Both the position numbers and the translations under genes were made by a program. From assembly GCA_027943245.1 (NCBI GenBank), contig JANDJZ010000008.1, positions 124,001 through 188,000 of the forward strand: a DNA stretch of 64,000 nucleotides. The letters run 5' to 3'. Every line of letters starts with the position of its first letter. Within the stretch, counting starts at the first letter, position 1. Shown here piece after piece: positions 21,845 to 33,049 of this stretch. Under the pieces are notes generated by a model. That model ran no database searches and was not told the origin of the DNA. It was given only the letters and a program-made list of their open reading frames with translations. Source of the DNA: Acanthamoeba sp. SK_2022b (lineage: Eukaryota; Discosea; Longamoebia; Acanthamoebidae).

Positions 21845-24501
21845 ATGGAGGCCTCGCTTGAGCCAACCGGCCTGGTTTTTGAGTTGGAGGCCGAGAGACT
21901 GCTCAAATCCATCGACGGCGTCGATAGGTTGTTAAATGGAGGCGCATCGCATGAACGAGGAACAACTGCAGCAACGCTGGCGGAGGCCTCCAATCAAATC
22001 AAACAAATTACTGCTACCACACAGGTACGCATCTTGTTCGTTCCCGCCGTTTGTTAATCGGTCCTTTTAGCAATCTGATGCCTTTCCTGTTGCAGGCCTT
22101 GGCCAGGCTGCCCGAGAGCCGGACACCAGCAAACACAGCCACAGCGGCTCAGCTTCGCCACAAAACTAAACATGTACCCCTTCTCTTCTCTTTCCGTTAC
22201 TTGTTTCTTGCTCAGTGTTGTATTGGTGTGCACAACTGAATACGGCCTTTTTCCACTCCTCGACCTGTCCCGGTCCGATCGGCAGTTGGTGCTGTGGGTG
22301 AAGCAGCTGAAGCTGCAGCACGAGCAGCAGCAACAGCGGCATCAGGCAAACGCCGCTACATCCTCCTCGCCTTACCTCTCTACCAGGGCCGCATCTCCGC
22401 TCTCCTCGCTCGGTCATCTTGATCCCGCCAGGCGGATTGCCAGTCTGCCACAAACTCTCATAACTGCTGCTTCGCCACCTCCCGACGCCGCTGCCTCCAC
22501 TGTACCGCAACTTCCAAGCACGAATCTATCGCTAGCTTCTTCCGCATCGTCTTCGCCGGTCCGATCTCCATCCAAGTCATTGCCGCCACCGATCTCGCCT
22601 ACCTTGCTGATTCGCAATGAGTTCAACCTGTTCAACGACACTTTTTCCATGCCGTCGGCCCTCTCCTCCGCGTCTACCTCGTTCGCACCCACGCCTTACC
22701 TCGGCAGCGGCCTAGAGGGTGACGACGAGCCCTGTGGCGACGACCCCTCCTCCATTCCGACAGTGAAGGAGCAGAAGCAGCAAGACAAGGTGCGCTACCG
22801 CGAAGATGGCTCGACGATGCAATCGACCAATGGAAAAGAGGAAGAAGAGAACGAAGAGGCCGAGGGCAGCGAGGAGCTCTTTACGGCCTCGTCGCCGCCC
22901 GCGGACTCCACCTTCTATCTGATCGATGCCAAGGGCCCAGGCAAAGACGTTCTCATCCAGCACGGCGGTAACGACAAGAAGCGCGACCGGAGCACCAGCA
23001 ACCACATCAAGGGTGGCCGGCTGAGCGGACCGCCCAACGCCAGGAACCCGCTGTGCGGCTGGCTGCATAAGTCCGGCAACACCTTCATGTCGGTGTGGAA
23101 GCGGCGCTATTTCGTGCTCGACGCCTCCGAACGGCCTCCCGCTGCCCAACACCCGTCGAACCTGCATAGCGGCTTCATGACGTGGGGTGGTGAGAAGCGA
23201 CAAAAGGCCCCCGCGCCGCTGCCCATGAAGCAAACGCTCCGGCTTTACTACTACATCTCACGTGAGGACCCCGTACCCAAGGGCTTCATAGACCTCGCTC
23301 TTCTCGAGGCCATCCGGCCCGGTGTCCGCTACAAGAACACCTTTGACATCGCCATCGCCAACAGGTGTGTGCCGACTTCGTGCCCGCTCTCGCGCTCTCT
23401 GGCATCTCACGCACGCGTTCGCGTGTCATGTGGTCTTCCTGTGCGTTGTCGTGTCGTTCTGCGTGCCCACGGCGCAGAGTGTTCCACCTGAAGGCGGAAA
23501 CTAAGGAGGAAGCCGATGACTGGATCTGGGAACTGCGGAGGTGGGTCGAGTGGGCTCGGGGACGAGAGCTCGCGCCGAATGCGCGCGAACAGCAAGAAAA
23601 GGAGGAGCGCGAACGAAAGGAAAAGGAGGAACGAGACAAGGCCGCTGCCAGCTGGTACTCTAGCAGGAACCGATCAGGTGCGGACGTTGTTCACACGGCC
23701 GTGATGCAACCTGGTCGTAGCGCTCACCTCTTTTTCTGGGGGGGGGGCATTCGCTCCAGCGTCTTTCCCGGCCGAGTGGTTCCCCAAGCTGGCTGATGCA
23801 TTGCTGGGCAAGAGCGAGGTGCGGCGCATGCGTATGTGTTGGCCGGCGTTAACGCCGCGCAGGCCTGGCTAACTATGAGTTTAATTGGATGCGGCAGGCG
23901 GCTCCAGTACAGGGTGTGCAGGAAGAGAAGAAGGAGGAGCAGAGGCAACGGGCCGAGACCGAGGCCAAGTACAAGCCCACGGTCGATCCGAGAGCCAAGG
24001 AAGTAGACACCGTCGCCCACTACGAGGCGAAGTTGCAGCTCATGGAGGAAGTGGTCGAGTACAAGGAGCGCGAGCTGTGGAACATGCGCAGAGAAGCGGA
24101 GAAGCGTGCCGGGGTTAACATCGATGAATGCAGCGTAGAGGAGCTGGAGGAGCTCGAGAGCGAACTGCTGAAGGCGCTCGTGCGGATCAAGTCGGTCAAA
24201 AAAAAGAAGGCCAAGGAAGTCAGAGACTCCATCAAGATGGATCTCCTACAGGTGCTCACTCAGCCCACTTCGCCTCTCTTCTCTGCTTTGTTCTGGTGCC
24301 CTCAGCGCTCACTCTTATTTCCTTGTCGCGCTCTCGTTTGTGCAGCTCGACGTGTGTCGCGCGTGCTTTGTCAACACGCGGCGGGTGGTGTTCCTGCCTT
24401 GCGGCCACTTCGAGGTGTGCGAGGATTGCGCCGAGAAGGCGAGCAATTGCCATCGCTGCCATCGACCCATCGAACGCCGTGTTGAAGTCCGCGAGACCTG
24501 A
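21845..24501 (+). CDS. PH domain - coiled coil - RING finger protein
   Basis: Predicted membrane-recruited E3 ubiquitin ligase. The first exon starts at ATG 21845 (MEASLEPTGLVFELEAERLL). Small exons follow to about 22290, then a long Ser/Pro-rich linker. The PH domain runs from CGWLHKSGNTFMSVWKRRYFVLD (about 23057), through YYYISREDPVPKGFIDL, across an intron at 23365-23477, and ends at FHLKAETKEEADDWIWELRRW with the PH-typical Trp. A Lys/Glu-rich coiled coil follows. After an intron comes GVNIDECSVEELEELESELL, resembling the K-box of MADS proteins, then an intron at about 24252-24345. The final exon is a C3HC4 RING of IAP/MDM2 style: CRACFVN, VFLPCGHFEVCEDCA, CHRCHRPIERRVEV. The 5' exon borders are less certain. 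Confidence 0.75.
23738..23747. repeat. G10 homopolymer in PH-RING gene intron
   Basis: A run of ten G between the exon ending near 23677 and the next exon at about 23864. It is one of several G/C runs of ten or more in the window, none in coding exons. Confidence 0.9.
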
Positions 24502-24840
24502 CACCGGGCTCTCATCACCGCCGCAGCAGTGCGGCGGCGAGTCACGCGACAGAAAGCGCGCGGGGGAGGTGAATGCACACCTTTCCAACATCCACTGGAC
24601 GGCTGGTTGTTGTGTGAAGTTGCTGCGCGTGACAGGTCGTGGGTTGGCAAAAGGATAGCAAGCTCGTCTTTGAATGGTGCAGTTAAGCTGAGGGCACCGT
24701 AGCTGCCAACGCAAGGGAACGCGCTTGGCCCTTTGCTGCGTTCCTTGCTGACGTGGCAAGTCGCGCAAATAGGCCAAACAGCCTAGCTACCATACCGCCG
24801 AATAAAAGATGGAGATCATGCGAAACAATTGGCGACAAAG

Positions 24841-25923
24841 ATGAACCGCACCAGCGAGAGCGCGTGGGAGAAGACGGCAAAAGACCTGTTTGCTGGGAGC
24901 GTAGCTGGGATGGCGTCACTGGTGGTTTGCCATCCCCTGGACGTTGTGCGCACGCGCCTGCAGACAACAGATGCTTCGCGATTCAACGGTGTAATCGACT
25001 GTTTCGCCAAGACGATCAAGGGTGAGGGCTTCCTTGCCCTCTACAAGGGCTTGTCCTCGCCTCTGGCAGCACAGGCCCTCCAGAAGGCCATCATGTTCAG
25101 TTCCTATGGGGCTGCCCAACGCTTCATCGTAAACCGACGAAATGGCGCGAAGGGTCATCTTCTCACCACGACTGAGCTATTCCTCTGTGGCATGTTTGCG
25201 GGCAGCGTCAACACGGTGGTGGCAGCCCCCATCGAACTTGTTCGCAATCGGCTGATGACGCAGTACCACACCAAGTCATCAGGAACGGTAGCTAGAGATT
25301 CGACGCTCTACACGGGTCCGATCGATTGTTGCAAGAAGATCATCCAGCAGCATGGGCTGCGCGGCCTGTGGAGGGGCGTCGGTCCCACCCTCCTGCGGGA
25401 CGGGCCTGGCGTGGGCGCCTGGTACGCTTCGTTCGAGTTGGCCAAGGTACACTTCTGCCTCGCTTGCACTAACAAGCGAGCACTGTGCGCCCAGCACCTC
25501 ACCTTCACATCGCCTGTCGCGTGCCGCCATCTATAACAGCGCCTGTTGATCCCAGAGGGCAAGACAGGGAAGGACCTGAGCTTCTCACGACTGCTGCTAG
25601 CCGGCGCGGCAGGCGGGGTCGGGTTCTGGGTGACGGCCTTCCCTCAGGACACCATCAAGTCAGTCATGCAGACCGACAAGTCGGGCAAGTACCGCAACAT
25701 GGTCCACTGCGCACAGGAGCTGTTCAAGTGCGCTTCCCCTCCGCCACACACATGCTCCTGTCCGTCTGCCAAGACGCGCTCACTGGGACTCTCCGTCTCG
25801 CGAGACAGGGAGGGAGGCGTGCTGCGATTCTACCGAGGGTTCCTGATGGGCATCACGAGAGGCGTGCCTGGCGCTGCCACCACCTTTGCCACCTACTCCC
25901 TCGTCACCAGCGCCATCGCGTAA
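24841..25923 (+). CDS. Mitochondrial carrier family (SLC25) transporter
   Basis: Inner mitochondrial membrane solute carrier. Exons 24841-25446, 25540-25727 and 25809-25923 join in phase for 302 residues, the usual length. It has three tandem repeats, each with the signature P-x-D/E-x-x-K/R: HPLDVVRTRLQT, APIELVRNRLMTQ and FPQDTIKSVMQTD. These are followed by GLxxLYKG/WRG-type motifs: FLALYKGLSSP, LRGLWRGVGPTLLRD and VLRFYRGFLMG. The third signature (PQDTIKSVMQTD-x-x-x-KY) resembles YMC1/ORT1 and carnitine/acylcarnitine or basic amino-acid carriers, but the substrate cannot be fixed. An upstream in-frame TTG is not used; the first ATG gives MNRTSESAWEK. Confidence 0.88.
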
Positions 25924-26011
25924 TGTGCCGTGAAACATGTGCTACTCGTGCGAAGCTTCTATGAGAGCACTTATTATGATTGCTAAATTAGCGTGGAAAC
26001 CTTGCGCAGTC

Positions 26012-26887
26012 TCAGTTGACGATGGCGGGCTGCTTGCCGAGCCTGACGGCCTGGGTGGCGACGTGCTTGCCCTGGAAGCGGCCGGCGTTCAGCTCGTTCT
26101 CGCTGGGCTGCCGCGCGCCCCACACGCCAGCCACCACCGACGAGCCGTAGGGAGAACCACCAGACACCTCATCGACGGGGAATTGACCTGATGGCGACCA
26201 CGTCAGTCCCTCACCGTTTGTACGCGCATGTGTCATGGCGAGAGAGAAAGAGTACCGGCAAAGGTGTAGGGGAGGCCGACGACGAGCATGCCGAGGTGGA
26301 GGAAGAGGGGGAGGAAGCCGCACACGATGGTGGTCTCCTGCCCGCCGTGCTGGGTGTTGCTGCTGGTGAAGGCCGAGGCGAGCTTGCCCACGAGCGCGTT
26401 CGAGGCCCAGAGGCCGCCAAGCGAGTCGATGTAGGACTTGACCTGGCCCGCCACGTTGCCGAACCTCGTGGGCGAGCCAAAGACGATGGCGTCAGCCCAC
26501 TTGAAGTCGTCGTGGGTCACCTCCGGCACGTCGGCCCACTGCTCCTGTGTGGGGGGGGGGCACATTTTCGGAGTGTGAGCCGAATTGGAACACTCGTCCG
26601 GACGGCCACGTGGACACATGTGTCGGCCAGGTCGCAAGGGAGGGGCACCTTGGCCTCCAGGGCCTTCATCTTGGCGAGGATTTCGTCAGAGAGGGTCTCT
26701 GGGAAGCGAGCCAGGCGGACGGTGACGCCCTCCACCGACCCGGCGCCTTCGGCCACGGCCTTGGCCAGCTGGTAGATGTGGCCGTAGGTAGAATAGAACA
26801 CTGTTGACCAGAGGAAGTGTTAGCCTCCTGGAGACAGGGAAGTGTTAGGGTCGGAAGGCCAGTACCAACAAGGACGTTTGTGGACAT
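26012..26887 (-). CDS. NAD(P)H:quinone oxidoreductase, WrbA type
   Basis: FMN-dependent two-electron quinone reductase of the flavodoxin-like WrbA family. The first exon is only 22 nt (26887-26866, MSTNVLV); the next starts at 26800 and continues VFYSTYGHIYQLAKAVAEGA, matching the WrbA FMN-phosphate loop. Further exons give DAIVFGSPTRFGNVAGQVK and GGLWASNALVGKLASAF, both signature blocks, then SGGSPYGSSVVAGVWGARQP and the final ELNAGRFQGKHVA block ending at TGA 26012-26014. The intron before EQWADVPE carries a C-run (sense) as polypyrimidine tract. Length and block order match bacterial, plant and fungal WrbA. Confidence 0.88.
26551..26560. repeat. G10 run (C10 in sense of WrbA gene) at a 3' splice site
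   Basis: On the coding strand the run reads as ten C directly before CACAG at the 3' splice site, so it probably serves as the polypyrimidine tract. Confidence 0.85.
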
Positions 26888-27045
26888 GGTGTTGAGAGAG
26901 TGTGAAGGCGTTTGTGTTGGTGGGTGAGTGTGTGATTGCTCTGGCGAGTCTGGGGTCCCTTTTGTGGGCCGCCCACTCGGCGTTGTGGTTGGTTCAGCTT
27001 CCAATCAAGGCTTCCCGGCCCTTGCGCATTGGCGGGCAGCTCGGG

Positions 27046-27084
27046 AAGATACGGAGAAAACTGTGTTCGTTTTCTCCGTATCTT
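27046..27084. repeat. Perfect 16-bp inverted repeat beside tRNA-Leu
   Basis: AAGATACGGAGAAAAC (27046-27061), a 7-bp loop TGTGTTC, then GTTTTCTCCGTATCTT (27069-27084). All 16 positions pair. It lies 13 bp beyond the 3' end of the tRNA and just past its TTTT stop signal. Confidence 0.9.
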
Positions 27085-27089
27085 GGAAC

Positions 27090-27093
27090 AAAA
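27090..27093 (-). terminator. RNA polymerase III terminator of tRNA-Leu
   Basis: Four T on the minus strand begin 4 nt after the last tRNA base, the usual Pol III stop. Confidence 0.75.
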
Positions 27094-27096
27094 GGT

Positions 27097-27181
27097 TGGA
27101 CGAAGTGGGATTCGAACCCACGCCAGGAGACCCTGACTACGACCTGAACGTAGCGCCTTAGACCAACTCGGCCATCCGTCC
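27097..27181 (-). tRNA. tRNA-Leu (anticodon CAG)
   Basis: An 85-nt class II tRNA on the minus strand. The acceptor stem GGACGGA pairs with TTCGTCC, followed by discriminator A as expected for leucine. The D arm is GCCGAGTTGGTCTAAGGC. The anticodon stem CTACG/CGTAG encloses loop TTCAGGT, giving CAG. A long variable arm (about TCAGGGTCTCCTGGC) and the T arm GTGGGTTCGAATCCCAC complete the cloverleaf. No intron. It reads CUG codons. Confidence 0.95.
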
Positions 27182-27306
27182 CTGTAAAATGCCCCCCTCA
27201 TGCAGGTTAAGCGCGTGAAAATGCAAGCATGCCTGAGAACGACGCCTTCCCTTTGGCCATCCTTACCCGGAAGCTTTCCTTGAGGTCTGTCTGTGCACGG
27301 GCCGTA

Positions 27307-28938
27307 TTATTGCTGGGAGACAACTTCGAAGACAGCCATCAGGGGAAGATGGTCACTGCCAAAGACCGAGTTCGGGAGGCCGTTATAATTTCTGGCGCCA
27401 TCAGCCCGAAGTTGCTCCACCTCGGCCACGTCCCTGCCCTTCTTGCACGCCTCGTCCAATCGCCTCTCGTTCTCCCTCTCCACCCACCCTTCTGGCCCCT
27501 CCTCGCCTCGCAGCGCCTCCTCCTGTCATCGGCAAGTCAGACCTCCACCATAATCTCTCGTTCTCCCTTTCTTTCACAAATTGACAAAGAAGAGAGGGGG
27601 CATGTACCTCAGGCACCTCGAGTAGATGCGTGAGTCGAAGGTGGGCCGGGGTGTACCAGATGTAGTCGATCGTCCAGCATCGGCGCGACGTCACCGTGGT
27701 GTGCGTGGGCTCCAACCGGCCGGCGGCCTCGGCATCGCCCAGCTCTGCGGCGGCGGGCGCGAGGATGCGACCCTGGTCGGCCTGCAGTGCGCCATAGACG
27801 TCGTAAGCGCTGCGCATGCGGGCGTTGCTGTGGGAGTCGACCGGCAGCCGCCCGATTTCGTCGCGCATATAGCGGTATATGGGCGACTGCGGCGAGTTGT
27901 TGAAGTCTCCGCAGAAGAAGATGGGCAGCTCGAACTGCCTGTACTCGCGTGCCACCAGGCTTCTCATCTCTTCTATCCCCTCGCCCACTGTGTGCATCAT
28001 CATCACCGAGCCGCTCCATGTTCAGTTCAGTTCAACAGCACACGCACAAAGAGCGCAATGGCCGCACCTTCGCGGAGCTCCTTCATCTGGTCGTCGACCT
28101 TGGTGGAGTCCCAGTAGAGGTGGGTAGTGGTGACCAGGAGCAGGTCTCGCTGCTTCTCCCTCGAGTTGACGGGCACCTGGTCGCGAGATCCACCTCGCCC
28201 ATCGTCGCTTGTCCGGCCGTGTTTGTCCTCGAGTAGCACCATGAGGGCCACTCGGTCGTGCGGGTCCTTGAAGTTGATCGACTTCTCCATCACCAGCTTG
28301 AACCGATCCCCCTTGAAGAAGATGCCACACCCGTCCTTCTTCTCCACTCCTGAACGTTACGTCGTGAGCATTGGACAGGGCTGCTGGCGAGCTAGAGAAT
28401 GGACGAGCACCTGACCACGACGTGCCGTGTAGGGAGGGTCGCTTTACGTAGACGCTGGCGTAGCCCAGCTGGCCCAGCTCATGCTGGAAGAACTCCCAGT
28501 AGTCGGTGAGCTCCTGGAAGCACAGTACATCCGCCAGCGACGATGACGGCGTAGTGAAGAGTGAAGATGAAGAAGGCGAAGGAGGAGAGGGAGCAGGCGT
28601 GGCGAGTTGCTTGATCTCGTTCAAAAGGGTGTGCTTGCGTCGCTTCCAAGACAGGCACTCGGGCTTGACGTAGGGAAAGTGGGTTGGCGAGGCGAGGTTG
28701 CTACACGCATGTACCACGCGGTCGTCAGCCAACGCCCAAGACGAGAGTGTCCAACGAAGAACGAAGATGAGACCTACCTGCCCAGGATGTTGAATTGGGC
28801 GATGGAGATGGTGGGGACGGCACGTGCTTGCGTCAACTCGGGGGGCGAAGTGGTCTCCTGCCATACAATAGGAAACAGTCTACGCGCTGCCGGCGACGCG
28901 TTCCCAATACCCCCAGCCGCTGCCGCGGCTCTGTGCAT
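27307..28938 (-). CDS. CCR4/nocturnin/Angel-like endonuclease-exonuclease-phosphatase family nuclease
   Basis: Probable 3'-exonuclease (deadenylase-like) or phosphatase of the EEP fold. Start ATG at 28938 (MHRAAAAAGG); stop TAA at 27307-27309. Blocks in order: ISIAQFNILG (first Mg site), YVKPECLSWKRRKHTLLNEI, LCFQELTDYWEFF (catalytic Glu), DGCGIFFKGDRFKLV, LLLVTTTHLYWD (His), ELPIFFCGDFNNSPQSPIYRYM (catalytic Asp/Asn), WTIDYIWYT, and LPNSVFGSDHLPLMAVFE (C-terminal SDH). These are the hallmark CCR4-type residues, all present. There is no leucine-rich repeat domain, so it is closer to nocturnin/Angel/CCR4-like than to full CCR4. At least five introns. A foldback element ends 36 bp upstream of the start codon. 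Confidence 0.82.
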
Positions 28939-28974
28939 TATCTTTAGTTTTTGATCAATCGTCCAACAACGCCC

Positions 28975-29191
28975 TATTCCTGTTTCTGTGGTAGCTGCCA
29001 CACGGCAAAACGCCAAAACAAATTGCGGGACAGGGAAAACCGAAACAAAATGGGCAAGACCGTAAAATTGTCGGGGTAAACCGCGTTTTGTTGCCGTTTA
29101 CCCCGTAAAAACAGCTTTGGAAACTTCCTAAAACGAAAAAACGTTTGTTTTGGCGTTTTGCTGTGTGGCAGCTACCACAGAAACAGGAATA
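28975..29191. mobile_element. Foldback/MITE-like element, copy 2
   Basis: A 217-bp palindromic element. The left arm begins tattcctgtttctgtggtag (28975) and runs about 46 bp to ccaaaaca; the right arm (29146-29191) is its inverse with one mismatch. The ends match copy 1 at 9554-9714 (attcctgttt-tgtggtagctgc). The interior contains a second stem, GGGGTAAAC / GTTTACCCC. No coding capacity. It fills most of the gap between the kinesin stop (29235) and the nuclease start (28938). Confidence 0.85.
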
Positions 29192-29234
29192 ACTTTTGGT
29201 TGCAAGAAATAAAACGAAAACAAAAGAGAAGCCA

Positions 29235-32200
29235 TTAATCGCTCTTGTCGGAGGCGAAGGAGCCCTCGCGGTCGGTGTGGATGGCCTCGGTGATGGCCTC
29301 GGTCCACTCGCCGAGCTCCTTGGCGTCGGCGGCCTGGAGGTAGAACGTGCGGCGCGAGTCGTGATAGATCGCGAACGAGAACTTCTTCTTGGTCTCGGCC
29401 TCGGCAGGTGTCACCACGCAGCCATCAAGCAGCACGCAGCCCTTGCCCGTCGCCTTGTTCGCGTTCTCGTAGTAATACAGGTTGCCATCTTGCAAGACGA
29501 ACCACCTCTGATGACCATTACCGATAACAGTGATCAGAATCGTGCGTTGTGTGTGTGCACGTGTGCGTCGAACCTTCTTCCAGTTGCGAACGAGGCCGCC
29601 CTCTTTAGTGAGCCAGCCCTCCTTCATCACCACGCCGGCCAGCTCACGCCTCTTCAACGGCTGCACGCGCCAGTCAGCGGGCGACAGGGTTCATTCCACC
29701 CGTTGGGTTGGTGGTGGTGATGGGGCAGTCGCGACCTACCTTGCGCTGGAAGAGCTGCTCCTTGATGGAGGCTCTGATGGGCTTGACCACCTTCATGGTT
29801 GTCGCAGCCCCTCGTCGGCGAGCGATGTCCTCGGCTTCGCTCATGAGCTCGACCTGTCGCTTGAGCTCGCGCTCACGCTGGGCCGCCCGCTGCTTCTCCT
29901 CGTCGAGGGCCTGCTCGGCCTGTCGGGTCTTCTGCCGGAGCTCCTCCATCTCGCGCTCCATCTCCTCGATGCGCTGGGCCGAGTGCGCCGACTTCTTGAT
30001 GTAGAGCTCCTCCTTCTTGCGCCACTCTTCGGCCTCGCGCTTCTCGGCCTGTGCTTTCGCCTCGGCCTGCTTGGCCTCACGCTCTGCCGGATCCGTGCGC
30101 AGGTTCTCCACTGGTTGTGTGTGATGCCGACATATTAGCTCCACCAGCTGCACCTACTTCGTGCATGCGACAGCGTACGATTGAGCAGCTGGGCTTGCCC
30201 AGGCTGGAGAATCTTGGTGAGCTCCTCGACGAGGTCCGCCCTTCCGCTGCAGAGCGTGGCCACGTGCGGGTTTGCGGGAGAAGGTTTAGCGGCCATTCAC
30301 ATCACCTTCGCTCCCCACCCATACCTGACGAGCCGTTCGACCTCCTCCTTCGACAGGGCGAGCTCCTGCAGCAGCTCTTCGTTCACACTATTGACGTCAT
30401 TCAGCCGTGCCGTGGCGTTCTCAACCTGGAGCGGTTACCAGTCACCGAACGGAGCCCCATCAACCCAGGCCTCATGGCGGTGGCTGGCTCTATGTACTGG
30501 GGTCGACCAGGCAACGGTCGGGGGCCACGTACATCGAGCAGAGCCTGCTGGAGCTCGTAGTGGAGTCGCCTGACCTGCGAGCCAAGCTCCATGTCCTTGT
30601 TCTCCACCTCCCTGATCAGTCTTTCCTTCTCGGACTCCCTGCATTGTGTCGCGCGTGCGTTATTTTCCAGTGCTATGCACAATCACGTGCGGTCCCGGTG
30701 GAGAGGTCTGGACCTCTCGTTGAGTTCCTGCTTGAGCCGGGAAATCTTCTCCTTGTTCTGATACTCCTCCTCTTGCACCTGTTTGCCAATACGGGATGGG
30801 CATTGGCACAAGGTGTGTGGGTGGGGTGGGTGTGCGTAAGCATACCCCCTTTAGGTCGTCCTGCAGCTGCTCGATTTGCACGGAGGAGGCCATGAGGAGC
30901 TTCTTCATCTCCACACGCATCTCGGCCACGCGCACGGGGTCGAGCATGTCGCTCGGGTCCTCCATGTCCTCGCTGTCGCCCCGAGCCGCGCCCATCATTG
31001 ACGCGCGGGAGGGCGTGCCCGCGCCGCCCAGCGAACGAGCAGTAGACGGCGTGGACGGCTTGTAGGGAGAGGCCATGGGGCCGCTGCCGGACACTGAGCG
31101 GCCGGCCGGCGAGGCGGGGACCGTGCGCGGGATAACGCTGGGCGGCGTCCAGTCGTTTCCCTTGAGCTTGCGCATCTCAGATTCGAGAAAGGTGGCGTAG
31201 CGCTTGAGTGCCTTGACCTCCTTGCGCAACATGGCGATGATCTCGTTGAGCTCCTCCACGCTCCGCTGTTTGTTGACCTGCACCGAATTCTTAATCGTCT
31301 TGACCCTGTGTCGTGTGGTCAGAAGTCGATGTGAAGTTCACCACTGGCGATTAGCGGAGACGAGAAATAAATAAAGCAACGCTTGCTATAATGATTGGTT
31401 ACAAATCATTGGGAACAGGGAGCCGCACCGTTGGCCGAATCGGAGCGTGGAGATGGTCTCCTCGGCATTGAAGTCGTGAGGCGAGCATGTACAGACGAGG
31501 GTCGTTTTGCTGTTCCCGCCCAGCGATTCCTGTACGAACAAAGCCACACACAAGCATGGTTGGGTGCACCGACGAGCGATGGGCGAAGGCCTCTGTGAGG
31601 CAGGTCTTACCTTGAGTACGTGCGTCAGTTTGGAATCGCGGTAGGGAACATGCGACTTGCCCTTGGTGGTGAGCGCGTTAATACAGTTGCCCAATGCTGC
31701 TAGCGACTTATTGATGTTCTTGGCCTCTTCAAGCGTGTTGCCCTTGGCCCCCGTCTTTGCCACCTTTTCCGATCCTGCTCGGTGCCACACACGCGAATGT
31801 CAAAGTGTGCTGTCAATGCGGGACAGTGCGCATTGTCCTCAGAGGATTTTCGTCCGTACCAGCCAAATCGGCGAGGTTGAGGCGACCAGTCTTGGTCGAT
31901 CCATCAGGTAAACGCTGATGCAGCGTCAGCACGAACAAGCTGTCGACAATAACCATCAGTGGCCACCGAGGTTGTGCTTGTGGGAGAAAAAAAACACAGA
32001 GAAGAGAAAGACTGTGAGGAGAGAGAAAGAGAAAAAGAGGATTACCTGTGTGAGCGGCTGCTGGCGTCGTTCATGCGCGTGGGCGTGACAGCCCTAAATT
32101 TGTCGCCCAGTCGCAGAAGCTCGAGCACGTCATCCTCAGTCGTGACAAACTCCTCAGTGAGGTCCTCCACCCACACGCCACGCATGGGTGTCTCGTGGAC

Positions 32201-33049
32201 CTTGAGGTTGACGCTCTTGGGGTTGAGCAGGTCCCGCACCCGTTCCTTGTATATCTCCATGAAGGAACATTTGATGGTAAACTCCGTGCCTTCCTTGTCC
32301 TCTGTGATGTGCTTGAACAATTGGCTGTAGTCACACATGCCACGAATTAGTTCATTGTCATTGCCATCGCTCACCAGTCTCCACAATGATTCTGGAGGGG
32401 GGAAGGAGAACAAGGATGTAGGCACCTGCAGGCACGAGGGATGACACCACGTTCCTCGGTATCAATGTCGCGACCGAACATGGTGAACGACTTGCCTGAG
32501 CCTGTTTGGCCGTAGGCGAAGATCGTTCCGTTATAGCCATTAAGCACGTCACTGCCGCCACAAAACACACCCGTGGCTCTGCTTCAGTCACCCGCACACA
32601 GAAATATTGTCGCAACTACGGGCAACAATACGTACACAATCGTCTCCCGTGCCACTACTTCGTAGACGTCGGCCTGCAACAAAACGAGATAACGAATACA
32701 ATTTAAATAATATAAAAGTTGGTGATAATAATGTGGGCTTAATATTAATTCGAAAGAATATAATCGCAAAATTAATATAAGTATAAATAATTAATTGATA
32801 AATAATATTGGCAGGGCGTACCTGATGGGCCTCGCCACCGAAGACGCGGTCAAAGGAGAAGACGTCCGGAGAACCGCGCTGCATGAGGGACTGACCATCG
32901 GGACGAGCCACCTCGACAGAGCGTTGGTCCTCACGCACGACAAACGCCGTGCCAGCACCTCTAGCGCCCACTACGCCTCTGACCTCCTCTGCCTTTTCCC
33001 GTTCGTTGACAGGCCGAAACCGCACCACCACCCGCACGCTACAGTCCAT
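29235..33049 (-). CDS. Kinesin-1-type motor with coiled coil and C-terminal PH domain
   Basis: Microtubule motor. The N-terminus is [19 protein letters not shown] from ATG 33049. Motor landmarks: P-loop [13 protein letters not shown] near 32480, NDASSRSH (switch I) near 32050, NLADLA|GSEKV (switch II, split by an intron at about 31860), then [36 protein letters not shown] and [11 protein letters not shown]. The order and wording fit kinesin-1. The neck ([17 protein letters not shown]) leads into a long coiled coil with Ser/Pro-rich patches. The last exons form a PH domain: [32 protein letters not shown], and [19 protein letters not shown] with the conserved Trp. Many introns; one (32674-32821) is very AT-rich. 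Stop TAA at 29235-29237. A PH tail suggests direct binding to phosphoinositide membranes. That all exons form one mRNA is inferred from continuity. Confidence 0.85.
32674..32821 (-). other. AT-rich intron in kinesin motor domain
   Basis: Starts GTACGCC after codons for EAHQ and ends TTGCAG before ADVYEVV. The interior is almost wholly A and T (for example ttaattgataaataatatt), unlike the GC-rich exons. Comparable AT-rich introns occur at about 41945-42010, 54420-54510 and 56520-56570. Confidence 0.8.

Noticed and set aside
32674..32821. AT-rich block considered as a mobile insertion or organelle DNA
   Set aside because: It has proper GT and AG ends and restores the kinesin motor frame, so it is an intron.
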